Positions 25,901-40,155 of a stretch of DNA of 64,000 nucleotides are shown here, piece by piece. The stretch covers positions 102,970,220 to 103,034,219 of the forward strand of contig NC_053392.1 in assembly GCF_905171765.1 (NCBI RefSeq), given 5' to 3'. Within the stretch, counting starts at the first letter, position 1, and the number at the start of each line of letters is the position of its first letter. The notes below the pieces were generated by a model that was not told the DNA's origin, ran no database searches, and saw only the letters and a program-made list of their open reading frames with translations. The position numbers and the translations under genes are program-made. The DNA comes from Bufo bufo (lineage: Eukaryota; Chordata; Amphibia; Anura; Bufonidae).

Positions 25901-28900
25901 ATCGACTCACCTGTCTCTACTTTATACTGCCGTTAGTATGGGCAGCACAACGTTGATGACAGGTTCCCTTTAAAGGGGTTTCCAGCTGAATTAAAATTGG
26001 TGGTAGTGGGCTGATTCCCATTGAAGTGAATCGGAGCAATGTATTTAGCAGTGACCCATCCCCCACCGATCAGATATTGATTAAAATCCTGGATAACCCC
26101 TTTAGGCCATTCAGTCTGGGAAGCGTGATGTGTGTGGGAGCAGTATTTCCCAGACTGATTATGCTAACTCTGGTTTATGATGCTGTGAATTCCTGTCTCA
26201 CAGCATGATATGACTACAGTTCAGCAGACAGGGTTGATAAAAATATAGTGGCTGCACAACTTTACACATACAAACACTGGGGATCATTCTAAATTAAAGT
26301 GGTATTATACCTACTATACATGAAAAAATGGAAGCTCTTTGCGCACATTTTGATCAAACATGTGTTTCGGGCCCCAGCGTCACTTGTCTTTATGATGCTG
26401 CGAGTTCACATCAGAGGAGCAGTGTTCAGTCTGGGAAATACTGCTCCCACACATAGCATGTTTCCTAGACTGAATATGCTCGTGTGAAACTGGCCTTAAA
26501 GGGGATGTCTCACTTCAGCAAATGGCATTTATCACGTAAGAGAAAGTTAATACATATTGTCCATGTTGCCTCCTTTGCTGGTTTCATTAATTTTTCCATC
26601 GCATTGTACACTGCTCATATACAGGGGTTACGGCCGCCTTTGGTCCAGCATTGGTGGTCATGCTTCTACACTATAGGAAAAAATGCAGGCCTCTCTGGTG
26701 GTGGGAGTGCGCATAGTCCAGCACTTTTTCGTATAGTGTGCAAGCACGACCACCGCTGCGGAATTGCCGGGTAGTCGTGACCCTTGTATAATTTGATGGA
26801 GAAATGAATCAAGCCAGCAATGGAGGCAATATGGACAATCACAATACATTAGTAAGTGCCTTGTATTAACTTTATGTACATGATAAATGCCATTTCCTGA
26901 AGTGAGATAACCCCTTTAAAGAGGACCTGTCACCGCTCCTGACAGGCCTGGTTTATTAGCTACATGCATTCTCCATGTAATAACAATTCTGGAGCATCTA
27001 TTCTTATGTCTGTATGTTGTGCCATTCCTTTATTATTTCTACTAGAAGTTATGAATGAATACCTAGCAGTCTGCAGTAAGGGTACAGAGGGGTGGTAACC
27101 AGTTGGGGGTGTGTCCCTGCACAGTCTCACTCTATCCAATCAGTGCTGCCATTGACAGACTGTGCAGGGACACACCCCCAACTGGTTACCTCCCCTCTGT
27201 ACACTTACTGAAGGCTAATAGCAATTCATTCATAACTTTTAGTAGAAATAAAGAAGAACGGCACAACATAGAGCCATAACAGTACATGCTCCAGAACTAT
27301 TACATGAGGAATGCATGAAGCTATTAAAAGAGAAGTGTCAGGAGCGGTGAAAGGTCCTCTTTAAGTTGAAAGGTATTTTTCTGACCATACATTTGCTACT
27401 AGTGTATAGGCATGGACAAGCGCCTGGTTTTACCTCCATCCTAGATTAGTGGCGACTCTCATCCTCCTCTGTCAATCATCCCTTTAACCACCATGGTGAT
27501 GCACAAACATTATGGATTTTTTTTCTTTATACAGGGCGAGATCACAAATGATCACGATGTTGTGGATTACATCATGACTCAACCTAATGTCGTTCCCCGG
27601 ATTAACCTGCGGATCCTTGAAGTGGAGCGTCAGTACCTGGACCTCACTGCCACCAGTAAGTCACTACCTGGATCTTTACACACATTGTCATCTTCCAGTA
27701 GGTTCCAGTCCTTTAAACCGTTGCAGAGGAGAAGCAGCCATCATAGAATCCTGTTGCCTTGACACATTTGTTTACGTTGATGATTCTTAGGCCTGGATTA
27801 CTGATTGAAATCATGTGCATTATTCACCTTTATGAAAAAAGGCATATTTTACAGATATTCAATTTTCAGGGCAGTGGGTGAAGATGTCCATACATTACGT
27901 ATTACTGTATGTATGTTACTGCAGTATCTCTTAGGATGGTACAACACTTACTGTATTTTTCTAACTAAAAGACGCACCTAGGATATAGAGGAGGAAAAGT
28001 AAGATTATTTTTTTTTCCGTCAGACCTCTTATCAGACCCCCAAGCCCCATTAGATTTCCATGCTGCGGTATTTTCTCCTAATTAAAATCTCCCCCCTATC
28101 ATTGGTGGCAGCGGAGAGTACCGATTGGAGTCCCAGTTTAATCGCTGGGGCTCCGATCGGTAACCATGGCAACCAGGACGCTACTGCAGTGCCGGTTGCC
28201 ATGGTTACCTAGAAATTTGTAGAACCATTATACTTACCTGCGAGCTGCGATATCTGCGTCCGGCTCAAGTTAAAATATACCATCGGATTGGAGAAAACTC
28301 CGATCCTATGGTATATTAACTCCTGACTTTACATTGAAAGTCAATGGGGGACGGATCCGTTTGAAATTGCACCATATTGTGTCAACTTCAAACGGATCCG
28401 TCCCCATTGACCCACGGACGAAAAAACGGTCACGGATCACGGAAAAACGGAACCCGTATTTGCGGACCGCAAAAAAATACGGTCGTGTGCATGAGGCCTT
28501 AGTTTGATATCTTCCACAGTTTTTTTTTTTCTTTTTAGGAATCCCTTCAGACGCGCATGCGCTATGTACTAATTTATGTCGGTGTAAATGTTCCTTCTGA
28601 CTGTGAGTTCTGTTCCTTGCAGATAACTTCTTTGTGGATGATTATGCCAGATTTAGCGTGCTCGACTCCAGCGCTAAGAGCGCAGCAGTGGCCAACAGTA
28701 TGAACTACCTCACTAAGAAAGGTAAGAAGCGCCAGTTCAATACCAGCTGCTATCGGCACATCAGAGGGTATACGATACTGAGCAGGGCTTCTGCCCCTTC
28801 ACTGTATAAACAATTTTTTAGTTACTTTTTTTTTTTTTTAAAGGGTAAGACAAGGTATTAAAAAAATAAATAAAAAAAGTGATTAGTGGTTCCAGCTCAT

Positions 28901-31900
28901 ATCCATAGTTTTGGTCCAAATCCTTGAAATTATAGGGGTTATCCAAGCTATTAAACATGCCCCTCATAAAGATAATTCCTCCCCCTGCTCCCCGGGACCC
29001 GTGTCGCTCCTGGTCCCCGCACTGCCGCTGCTGCATTTCCCCGGTGACGGGGACGAGCCTCCCTAGTGTCACGCGCTATGCTAGAGAGGCTCGTCCCCGT
29101 CACAGCCTGCTATTGGCTATCCCCCCATCGCTGAATGTTTTGATCCGCGCGATGGGGAGATGCAGCGATGGCCATGCGGGGACCATGAGCGACGCGGGGA
29201 GCGGGGTAAGTGTAATCTATATGAGGGCATTGGGGGGCATGTTTTATAGCTAGGTTCTTAGTTCTGACATTAAACCCATACACATTGCAGGACTTGGCCA
29301 GTAAGTATCTCCTGCAGTTCTTCCATGAGCTTCTCTACGTTGTACTGTCTCGTGTTTGTATCTGCGGGTCGGGGTGGTTCTCTTTACTGATTTCTTCTCT
29401 GTCTCTCGTCTGGTCCAGGAATGTCCTCCAAGGAGATCTATGGTAATCTGACTTCACTTTGCATGCCGACATTTTCTAGTGCTTTGCATGGTTTACTTTG
29501 CCTGTTGCTTTATGTGTTGAAGTAACTTTTCAAGATCTGAAATAAATGGGTGTACGGGCCTAAAAGTAGTAGTCTTTTGTATGTACCGACCTGACGAGAT
29601 CTCTTCCATTGCCCCACCGCTTGGAAAACTGTGACATGACACATGGTCGTGTTCATTGACAGCACGTCATGACACGGCTTTCCGAATTACAGGCGGAAAT
29701 GTAATAGGGAGAAAATTATATTGGAAAAGGACAATTGTAGATCCACCATTTTATATCCTGTCATTCTACATTAGTCCCCCCACCCCCACCCTGCATGGCT
29801 TCTCATCTTTTTCTTACATCACTGGATTTTCATGATAAAATGCATCGAATAAAAAATTTCACTTTTATTTGATTCTACTGTTTCTGTTTGTCTGGAAAAC
29901 TAATATCCCATGTGAAAGCTGTACTGGCAGCCATATTGGTTTTCACCCAGCTTGTGACATTTATCCTGTAGAGAAAGTGAATTCAAGGCACTTACTAATG
30001 TATTGTAATTGTCCATATTGCCTCCTTTGCTGGCTGGATTCATTTTCCCATCACATTATACTCTGCTCGTTTCCTGGGGTTATGACCACTCTCCAATCAT
30101 CACTGGTGGTCATGCTTGCACGCTGAAGGAAAAAGCGCCAGCCTATGCGCACTCTCACGGGGCCGCCCACGAGAGAGGCCGGTGCTTTTTCCTATAGTGT
30201 GCATGTGCAAGCACGACCACCGCTGCTGGATTGCAGGGTGGTCATAACCATGGAAACGAGCAGTGTATAATGCAGTGGAAAAATGAATCCCGCCAGCAAA
30301 GGAAGCAATATGGATAATAACAATACATTAGTAAGTGCCTTGTATTAACTTTGTCTACATGATGAATGCGATTTGCTGACGTGAGACAAGCCCTTTAATA
30401 TCTAATTAGTGTGTGTCCGACATCCTGCACCCCACCGACCAGCTGTTCCCTGCAGCCTCTGGAGCCAGAACTAACTCTTGATTGGAACAGGAAGCAGACA
30501 GCTCCATTCTAAGTGTAGTGGTCGTGCTGTGTTACTGCAGCTCAGCTCCTATTGAAGTGAATGTAGTAACCCGACGTGGCCACTACACTTTGAACGGCGC
30601 TGCGACAGTTCCAGTGCCAGACACTGCGGGGAACAACTGATAAAGGGGGTGCGGGGTGTCGAGCCCCCCAGTGATTGGATCGATGAGGATAGGTCATTAA
30701 TATCAGGAGCCTGGAAAACCCATTTAATTCCATTTGGATCCGTAGTGTTAGATAGCTGTTTGCTAGGAACGCTGTGTATGTCACAGTCCTAACTCTTGCT
30801 CTGTTTGCTGCAGATGACTCTTTTGTCCGACCTGTGACATTTTGGATTGTGGGAGACTTCGACAAACCCTCAGGACGTCAGCTGTTGTACGATGCAATTA
30901 AACACCAGGTAACTTCTAAACTTCACAGTTCCGCAATTTTGTGGAAGGGGTGCGGGTCCATTCATTTCAATGGAGCTGCAAAAGAAGCGGACAGCACACT
31001 GTGTGCTATCCGCATCCGTAGTTCCGTTCCGCGGCCCCGCAAAAAAGATAGAGCCTGTCCTATTCTTGACAAGAATAAGCATTTTCTATGGAAGCGGCGG
31101 CCATGTGTGGTCTGCAAATTGCGGAACTACAGTTATGTGAATGTAGCCTTCGGCTACGGCCGCCCTGCCGCTCATGGCTGCGCAGCATAAAGAGTGCAAT
31201 GTCATTCTGCTAAATCACAGCTAATGATGGAGAGCGCGGTTACTTCGAAATCCAGCAGGTTTAGATTTCTGCCATTTTTCACCGACCGAACAATAGACCA
31301 CAGCATAGAGAGATACAATGTACTTTAGGTTTAGAGATCCTTTAAAGGGGTTGTCTATCAATGTCAGATTGGTGGGGGGTCTGACAGCTGTGATCACATT
31401 CACTTCAATAGTATACATCTGCTCCCCGCCATTGAAGTGAATGGGGACGGTGGAGCTGGAATTACACTGTTGGGTGGTGAGCAGGAGGACAGTTAGAAGA
31501 ACACAGAGAACAGCTGATCGGCGGGGGTGCTGGAAGTCGGACCCCCGCTGATCGGACAGTGATGACCTATTCTGAGGATAAGTCATCAATATCAGAAACC
31601 AGACAACCCCTCTAAGGTGAATTAGCTGTTTAAAACAAGGCAGTGTATGGGTCTGTGGCCATTCACTGTATACACAGATTACATATTCATACTTTCAATT
31701 TTCCTTTTCCAGAAAACTAGCAACAACGTAAGAATCGGCATGATCAACAATCCCAGCCAGGACCCGTCTTCTGAGACCACACGTATTGGCAGGGCCATCT
31801 GGGCGGCTCTCCAGACACAGACCTCCAACAACGCCAAAAACTTCATTACCAAAATCATCAAAGAAGAAAATGCCGGAGCGCTGGAGGCCGGGCAGGACAT

Positions 31901-34900
31901 TGCAGAGTTTGCAGTTGGGGTAGGTTGTGCACTAGTATCGTGGGGAGTAGATTTCACGGATACATTTTAGCTGGAACTACAGCTGTCCCATGCTGCGTTA
32001 CCTCATGGCTCTGCATTCTCCGCTTTTTCACCAGGGAATGGATGTCAGTCTTTTCCGTGAAGCTTTCGACTCTCCTAAGGTAGATTTTATACTCTCCCAT
32101 GCCGCATACTGCCGCGATGTGCTCAAGCTGAAGCAAGGAGAGGGAGCCATTATTGGCAATGGAAGGGTGAGTGTTTCCGCATGATAGCCTGTTTTTCCCT
32201 GCTGGTATCAGAGGCTCCTCTTTGGGAGGCCCATGCTTAAAGGGAATGTTTGTATTTTTAAGTACACTGGCCTAATAATATGTCAAAACCTCCTGTTCTG
32301 TAGAGATCACTTTTCAGCAGTCATTTTATTATCATCACAGGCAGAATTACAATGACAGATATCACAGAATCCACTATTTAAAATAGGTGATGATTACAGC
32401 TTATCTACACCCCCTCCCTGCACAGTGACTTCTGCACAGAAAGCTCTACCATAGAAGTTAGTGAGGTCAGTTCTAGTCTATTGTGTCTATGGCCCCTATA
32501 TCTGTTCTAAAAAAAACAGGATTTCCTGACATATCATTAAGCCTAGTGGCCAATACTGTATAAAACTGCAATTTGTTAGGATATTTCAAGCATAGATAGT
32601 GACCTGGAAAATTAAAAAGAAATGACCAAGAATTCTAAAAAATATATGTTTTTGGCTACTTTCACACTGGCGTTTTGGCTTTCTGTTTGTGAGATCCGTT
32701 CAGGGCTCTCACAAGCGGTCCAAAATCGATCAGTTTTGCCCCTAATGCATTCTGAATAGAAAAGGATCCGCTGAGAATACATCAGTTTGCCTCCGTTCTG
32801 TCTCCATTCCGCTTTGGAGGCGGACACCAAAACACTGCCTGCAGCATTGTGGTGTCCGTCTGAAGAAACTGAGCCAAACGGATCCGTCCTGACACACAAT
32901 GTAAGTCAATGGGGACGGATCCGTTTTCACTGACACAATCTGGCACAAAAGAAAACGGATCAGTCCTCCATTGACTTTCAATGGTGTTCAAGACGGATCC
33001 ATCTTGGCTATGTTAAAGATAATACAGACTGATCCGTTCTGAACGGATGCAGACGGTTGTATTATCTGAACGGATCCATCTGTGCAGATCCATGACGGAT
33101 CCGCACCAAACGCGAGTGTGAAAGTAGCCTAACACGAAAACTTGATTTAATCAACAGACCTTTTTCGGACGACGCATTCCCTTTACATTTTGTACGTTCA
33201 GGAAGGGTTTGTATAGTTCCTGTAGTTGGCGATACCCGTTGCCTGTTTGGTGGGCATGTGACTGTGTATACACCCATGTACATACAGCCTTGCTGTACTG
33301 GGGTCTTTTTCATGATACAAAATGCTTAAATAAAAGATCTTTTAAGATCTCCTGACAGGTCTGTTTCTGTAAATGCTTTAATTTCGCACACAATGACAAT
33401 GCAGGAGCAGCTTTTCTTAGAATTTTGAAATATGCCATCCTCTGTTATTCCTCTCAGAAATGTTTAAAGGAACTGACACCTGGATGTTATTCCCCTCTGT
33501 CAAAGATGTGTGTCCTACACCGTCAGGACTGATGGGACAGTGTGTAGGGACACACTCCTGTCAATTGTTTCTTACCTTTCCGGGAGGAATCACCACAATG
33601 CAAGCTTCTACTAAAGGGTGCTCCAGAATTGTGATGAAGCATACAATATAAAAAAACGGACATATTAGGACAGCAGAGAGGTTCTTTTTTGATTTCAGCG
33701 TTCAAGAAATCCTGAACTTGCTCATGTCAGCCGACCTCCTGTTAGAATGGTTTAGGATGTTGTTTTCTGACCCCTTTACCCTTTGCTTTCTGTAGATTAT
33801 TGGACCTCTGAGAGACGGTGAAATATTTAATCAAGATGATTTCCACCTTTTGGAGAACCTAATTCTGAAGACTTCTGCACAGAAGATCAAGTCCCACATC
33901 CAGAAGCTTGGAGTGGAAGAAGATCAGTACGTTCTCTTCTAGTGTGAGATGAGAAGTATTCCTCCTAGACAGTCCCGGAATGATTATATGCTTTACTGTC
34001 CGCAGTGCCAGCGATCTGGTCATGAGAGTGGACGGTCTTGTGTCCTCCCAACCGAAAGGAGAAGGAAGAATTGACTACCTGCTTACTGAAGATCAGCACA
34101 GGTGAGACGTTATTCCATCATCACCTCCAGTATCTGTCACTCGTGGATATTGCCTACATTTTTGTATTTCAAAGAATGCAGGACAAAAATGGACATTTAT
34201 GCAAAGACACTGCGCCATTGTTAACTTAAAAGGGTTGTCTCACTTCAGGAAATGTCATTTACCATGTAGAGAAAGTTAATACAAGGCACTTACTAATGTA
34301 CTGTGATTGTCCATATTGCTTCCTTTGCTGGCTGGATTCATTTTTCCATCACATTATACACTGCTCGTTTCCATAGATACGACCACCCTGCAATCCAGCA
34401 GCGGTGGTCGTGCTTGCACACTTTAATAAAAAGTGCCAGTCTATGCGCATTCACGTTGTCACGGCCAGTAGAGAGGCTGGAGCCTTTTCTTATAGTGTGA
34501 AAACACGGCCACAGCTGCTGGATTGCAGGGTGGTCGTAACCATGGAAACGAGCAGTGTATAATCAAATGGAGAAATGAATCCAGCCAGCAAAGGAGGCAA
34601 TATGGAGAGTCACAGTACATTAGTAAGTGCCTAGTATTATCTTTGTACACATGGTAAATGCCACTTGCTGAAGTGAGATAATCCCATTAAAGGGTTATTC
34701 CCATCTAAGACATTGATAGCATATTGCTAGATGTCAGATAGGTGCAGGTCCCACCAAAGCGAAGGAGAGCACATTATGCAAGCATGGCCACCCTCTGTTC
34801 ACCGCTTTGGGAGTAACAAAATAGCTAAGCGCTGGCTCGGCTATTTCCGGAAAACCTATAGTGGTGCGTAGGGATGTGGTCGTACATGTACGCATCCATT

Positions 34901-37900
34901 CACCTCTATGGGACTTCCGAAAACAGCCGAGCGTGCTCACTCAGTCGTTTTTGGAACTCCCATAACAGTGAATGGAAACCACGCCATACACATGTATGGT
35001 GTGCTCTTCTTCACTTCGGGGGCCTCGTTCTGAAGATAGCAGCGGATCCCAGAGGTGGGACCTGTCTGACCTGCCCCAGAGGTGGGACCTGTCTGACCTG
35101 CCCCAGAGGTGGGACCTGTCTGACCTGCCCCAGAGGTGGGACCTGTCTGACCTGCCCCAGAGGTGGGACCTGTCTGACCTGCCCCAGAGGTGGGACCTGT
35201 CTGACCTGCCCCAGAGGTGGGACCTGTCTGACCTGCCCCAGAGGTGGGACCTGTCTGACCTGCCCCAGCGCCAAATTTATTCAGAGGTAGAGGCCTCTTA
35301 ATAAATTTGGTGCATCTTCTGGACTTGTGCAAGAATAGCAAATCTGTGGAAGTTCCGAGCTGTCAGGCTATGGGAGGACATGCCCCTCCTGCTCAACACC
35401 ACCCACAATTTGTTTTCCAAAAGTGGTGAGCGTGGCATAAAAGTGGCGAAAAGTCGCACATTCTTGCGCAAAATGGCACTTGTGCAAAAACCTTCAGTTT
35501 TTGGCGCACCAGCTTAACGTCTCCCCTTCTGTTCTACTTATGGGAGCATGTAAGGTCTCTTAAAGGGCTAGTTCACGGTGGCAAAATACTGGTTGGAAAA
35601 ATGCACCAAATATTATTTTGCCTGTGCAACCTGCAGCAGAAAGCCGAGGCTGAGCCCCACGTTTCTGGTTGCGCACACTGCTTATCCCATTCACCACGAT
35701 TTCAGCCCTGTTTACAGCACAGAAAAACCACAAAAGAAATGCTAGTCACTGCCTCCCATTGAGAATGGAAGGAAAATGTAAGGGCTTTTTCTTGCTGCTT
35801 CCGATGTGTTTTCCATGTCAATAAACACGGTATGAACTAGCCATAAAGGGGGCTTCTGAGAACAGACATTTATGCTATATCCACGGAGTGACAAGGCGCC
35901 ATTTTTCTAAATCTGTCACCTGAAAAGGCAGTAATAGTCCCAGGTATAAAGTGTGGGATGGAACCTAACATTGATTCCTTAGGGTACGGCCACACGGTCA
36001 GGTTTCTGCCTGCAGTTTTGGAAGCCCAAACCATAAGTGAATCCAAAAAAGCGGACAAGTCGTCGCTGTCCTTCATACCTTCTCTCCTTTTATGACCCAC
36101 CCCTTGTTTTGGCTTCCAAAACTGCACCCGGAAACCTGACGATGTGGCCGAGTTCTCCGCTCTTTCCTCTTCTCTCATAGTGGCCTATGAGTGGAGGAGC
36201 AAATGTTCGGCCACCGTGCCCTCCGACTCTTCCTCACTGCAGCCGTTGTGGTGTGATGGGGGTCCCAGTGGTCTGACCACTTATTATAATGCCGGCATAC
36301 TCGGGAGCACATTACAATTCGGAGAGTACATACAAAATCAGATTGACAAAATAATCCACAATTCAAACAAGAGAACTGAGGGCCTCTTTTAGTGTAGTAG
36401 ATGTAAAGCTGCTTGATCAGGTCACCAGATATGGTGTGTGGGGGGATACTGATAAAAGAAGGTGTGGATGTTGGGAACCAAACTAATTGTCCAGGGTGGC
36501 GCATTCCAGAGAATTGGTGCAGCTCAACATAAGTTTTGGAGGCGGGAGTGAGAAGTTTGTATTATGGAGCCTGTTAGTCTTAGATCATTGGCAGGATATA
36601 GAGCCGCTGTAGGGGGTGCGGAACCATGGAGAGCCGTGTGGGTGAGGAGAAAGAGGAGCTTGGCTGCCGCCTTCGGGATTGGTGAGGTGACTCTTTCTGC
36701 CCATGTGTTATGTATTTCCTGATGGTTCTCATGCATTTCTGTTTCTTCAGTGCCATTAAGATAAGACCTAAAGAAGGTATGATGTACTTTGAGGTGATGG
36801 CCATTGTGGACCCTGTGACAAAAGCAGCACAAAGAATGGCACCTTTACTCTTGGTAGGTTTCTCAGAGTCCTGATACTTGAAAGTTGATAAGAAGTAACA
36901 CGGACCCCTGACCGTGAATATAATCCTTGTTTTCCGTCCTTCCAGGTTATGAATCAGATCGTAAATATGAACCTCCGAGTCTTTATGAACTGCCAGTCCA
37001 AGTTATCAGAAATGCCCCTCAAGAGGTACGGATGTGCTTAGTCACGGCTTTTCAGCAGGTTGACTTTTTGCGTCTGACTATACCTATAAAGCAAGTATGT
37101 AGCAGGGTACGCTGGATTAAAGGGTCTCCTTGCTGGCTCCTTTGCAAGGGGTGGACTCGCCTTCGACATTGGTGGCATATCGCTAGGATATGTCACCAAT
37201 GTCAGATAGGCGCAAGTCCCTCCACTGGGATCCACACCTATTTCTAGAACGGGGCCCCCAAAGTGACCGAGCGCGCACAGCGCATGCAGAGTGTGCTCTC
37301 CATTCACTTCTATGGGAGTTCCAAAAATAGCCAAGCAAGCGTGTTCAGCTATTTGTGGTAGTCCCATAGATATGAATAGAGTGTGCATTGCACAAGCGCA
37401 GCCATTGCACCATTCACTTCTGTGGGACTTCCGGAAATAGCTGCAAATGCACTTGGCTATTTTCAGAACTCCTATAAAAGTGCATGTATGAATACTCTCG
37501 TTCACTCTGGGGGGGGGCCTCTGTTCTAGAGATTGGTGTGGGTCCTAGCTATATGCAACCAATGTCTGAGGTGAGACAAGCCCTTTAAGGATGTTTGAAA
37601 AAGTTATGGGAGCCCCCCAGCTACTCAAACCAGTAAACACTAAGGACGCCATGTGATGTCCATTAGCCCGACTTTGTACCTCACCGGCAGGTAGCAGCTA
37701 ATCATTGGGGCAGACCGGTGCTGTCTACATTATACAAACCTTTCAGGGCTCAAACGCACAAACATACTTTTTGTACATCCCGTTTTTTTTGCGGCCCATA
37801 TGCAGAACCATTCACTTCAATGGGGCCACAAAAAAACGGAATTGACTGTGGACCATGTCCATTCCGCCAAAAAATAGACCATATCCTATTATTGTCCATA

Positions 37901-40120
37901 TTACAGACAAGTATATGACTGTTCTATTATGGGCCGGCCATTTCGTTCCACACAGTACCGGTTTCCGTGTTTTGCGGATCCGTAATTTACGGACCGCAAA
38001 TTTACAATGGTCATGTGCATGAGCCCTTAAAGGTTGAAGTGATGGGCGTGTTTCAGATGCAGAATAAAGACAGGTCAGTGTGGACACATTAATTCTAAAG
38101 ATGAGCGAATTCGCTACAAACTTTGTTCTAATACTGTACGGAGCGGGAGTTCTGTACAGTATTAGAATGTATTGGCCCCGGTGAGCTGAAGTTATTACTT
38201 CGTGAAGTCCCGCGAGACTTCGTGTAATAACTTCGGGAATTAATTATTATTGTAAAAAACCAAGCCAGAGTTCGGTACCAAGTTTTTTTTTACAGTAATA
38301 ATTAATTCCCGAAGTTATTACACAAAGTCTCGCGGGACTTCGGCTCATCCGAGCCAATACATTCTAATACTGTACGGAGCGGGAACTCCGTGCAGTATTG
38401 CAACAAAGTTTTTATCGAATCGACTTCGGATGAAGCAGCCAAAGTCGATCCCCTCATCCCTAATTAATGCTGATGTGATAAAATGTATGAACTACTAGGA
38501 ACTGGTTACAGTCCTGCCAATGCGTCATCGTGTGTGCTCGCTTCCAGGGGATCTATGTGTGAGAGGATTTATGGTTCTCCAGAGGTTTGCATTTACACAG
38601 ACCAGTGTGTATTTCCATGCTGCGGCGGTTTGCCTTGGCATCTTGCACCCGTTGGCGCTGGCATTTTCTGGAGCTTCCTCCCAGCAGCAGATTGCCAGTA
38701 CGCGCAGATGAACCCAACCAGTGTACTGTGAACACGATTACTGTAATCCCTGTCCGCACGGGGACGTGTCGTAAAGCACCACTGTTCCTGGCGGATAGAT
38801 GATGTTATTGTGCTTCTATACATCGTGTTAACTGCGCCCGTTGGAAGTGCGACCCTCACCCAACTCCTGCTGTCTATGAAAAAGTAAATCCACAGCTAGA
38901 TGGCAAAACATCACATCGCAGTAACTGAAATTATTTTAACAGTGAATGGAGATTTCAATGGGGTGATTACTGGTTTGCACTGGGACACTGTGTGACTAAC
39001 TCCACCTTTCTGGGTTTTTCTTTCTTTTTTCTTTTTTTTTTTTAGCTTTTACCGGTATGTGTTGGAACCAGAGGTTGTCTTCTCCTCCGACCATAACTTA
39101 TCACCTGGTCCCATCGCCAAGTTCTTAGATATGCCGCAGTCTCCCCTCTTCACCCTGAACCTGAATACTCCGGACAGCTGGATGGTGGAGTCGGTGCGGA
39201 CGCCGTATGATCTGGATAATATCTACTTGGAGGAGGTAAAACTTTCCTCTGTACACTAGACATGGCTGTTTTCTATAGCCCGGTATCTGGAGTGACCTGA
39301 TAATAAGTGTTCTGTGATACATGAAATTACAGCGCTCGTTACTGCTTAGTTTTCCATGGGGATTTCCTAGGAAATATTGATTACCACCTTCATAATATTG
39401 GTGTAAGATCTAGAATATGTCCATAAAGTTCTCAAAGTGGACCCGCTTGTTTAAGTAATTGTGTTCCACATAATATAACAATTCTGGAGCCGTCTGAATG
39501 AGCCCTAAACAGTGTTTCTCGCCCATATTCCTTGGGGGACACAGGAAACCATGGTATAGCTCTGCTCCCTAGGAGGCGTGACACTAAGTGAAAGCTGTAA
39601 GCCCCTCCTCCATCAGCTATACCCTTCAGCCTGGAGAAGAGACTGCCAGTTTTTGCTTAGTGTCCAAGGAGGCAAGACACCCCCTGCTTATGCAGGGTTG
39701 TTTTCCTATGATTTTTTATTTTTACGTTATTTGTTGTTTTTTAATTCGGTTTTTTTCTACCTACAGGGACAACAGAGGCGCATTAGACCCCTCTGTTTCT
39801 CCCGGGGTTGAGTTGCGCCAGTGCCGGTAATTCCGCACTGCCGCCTCCCCCACAGAAGACAAGGTGGACCAGGGCAGCCTCGCTCCCCTGCGTCCCGCCA
39901 GCTCAGGGTCGCCCGCACGCCAAGTCCCTCCCCCGGCTTCCTGCCACTGCGGTGCCAGGAGCTGAAGGGGCGACCCCCGCTGGATGGACTGAGGGCGAAG
40001 ACAGCGTATGGTGAGAGTGGCTGCTCCAGCCTCCCCTTCCTCCCTCCCACCGCTGCTACCAACATGGCCACTGCTACATTGTCCAAAGGGACCTCCACTT
40101 CACCGCCTGACCTCCACTTC

Positions 40121-40155
<35 letters not shown>

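Noticed and set aside
29291..29300. A 10-nt segment between ttgcag and gtaagt that looks like a tiny exon
   Set aside because: It would break the UGGT1 frame, has no counterpart in the protein and is not needed to join exons I and J.
35048..35263. Long open frames with RGGTCLTCP repeats, on both strands
   Set aside because: They arise because a 27-bp tandem unit is a multiple of three; there is no start context or homologue.
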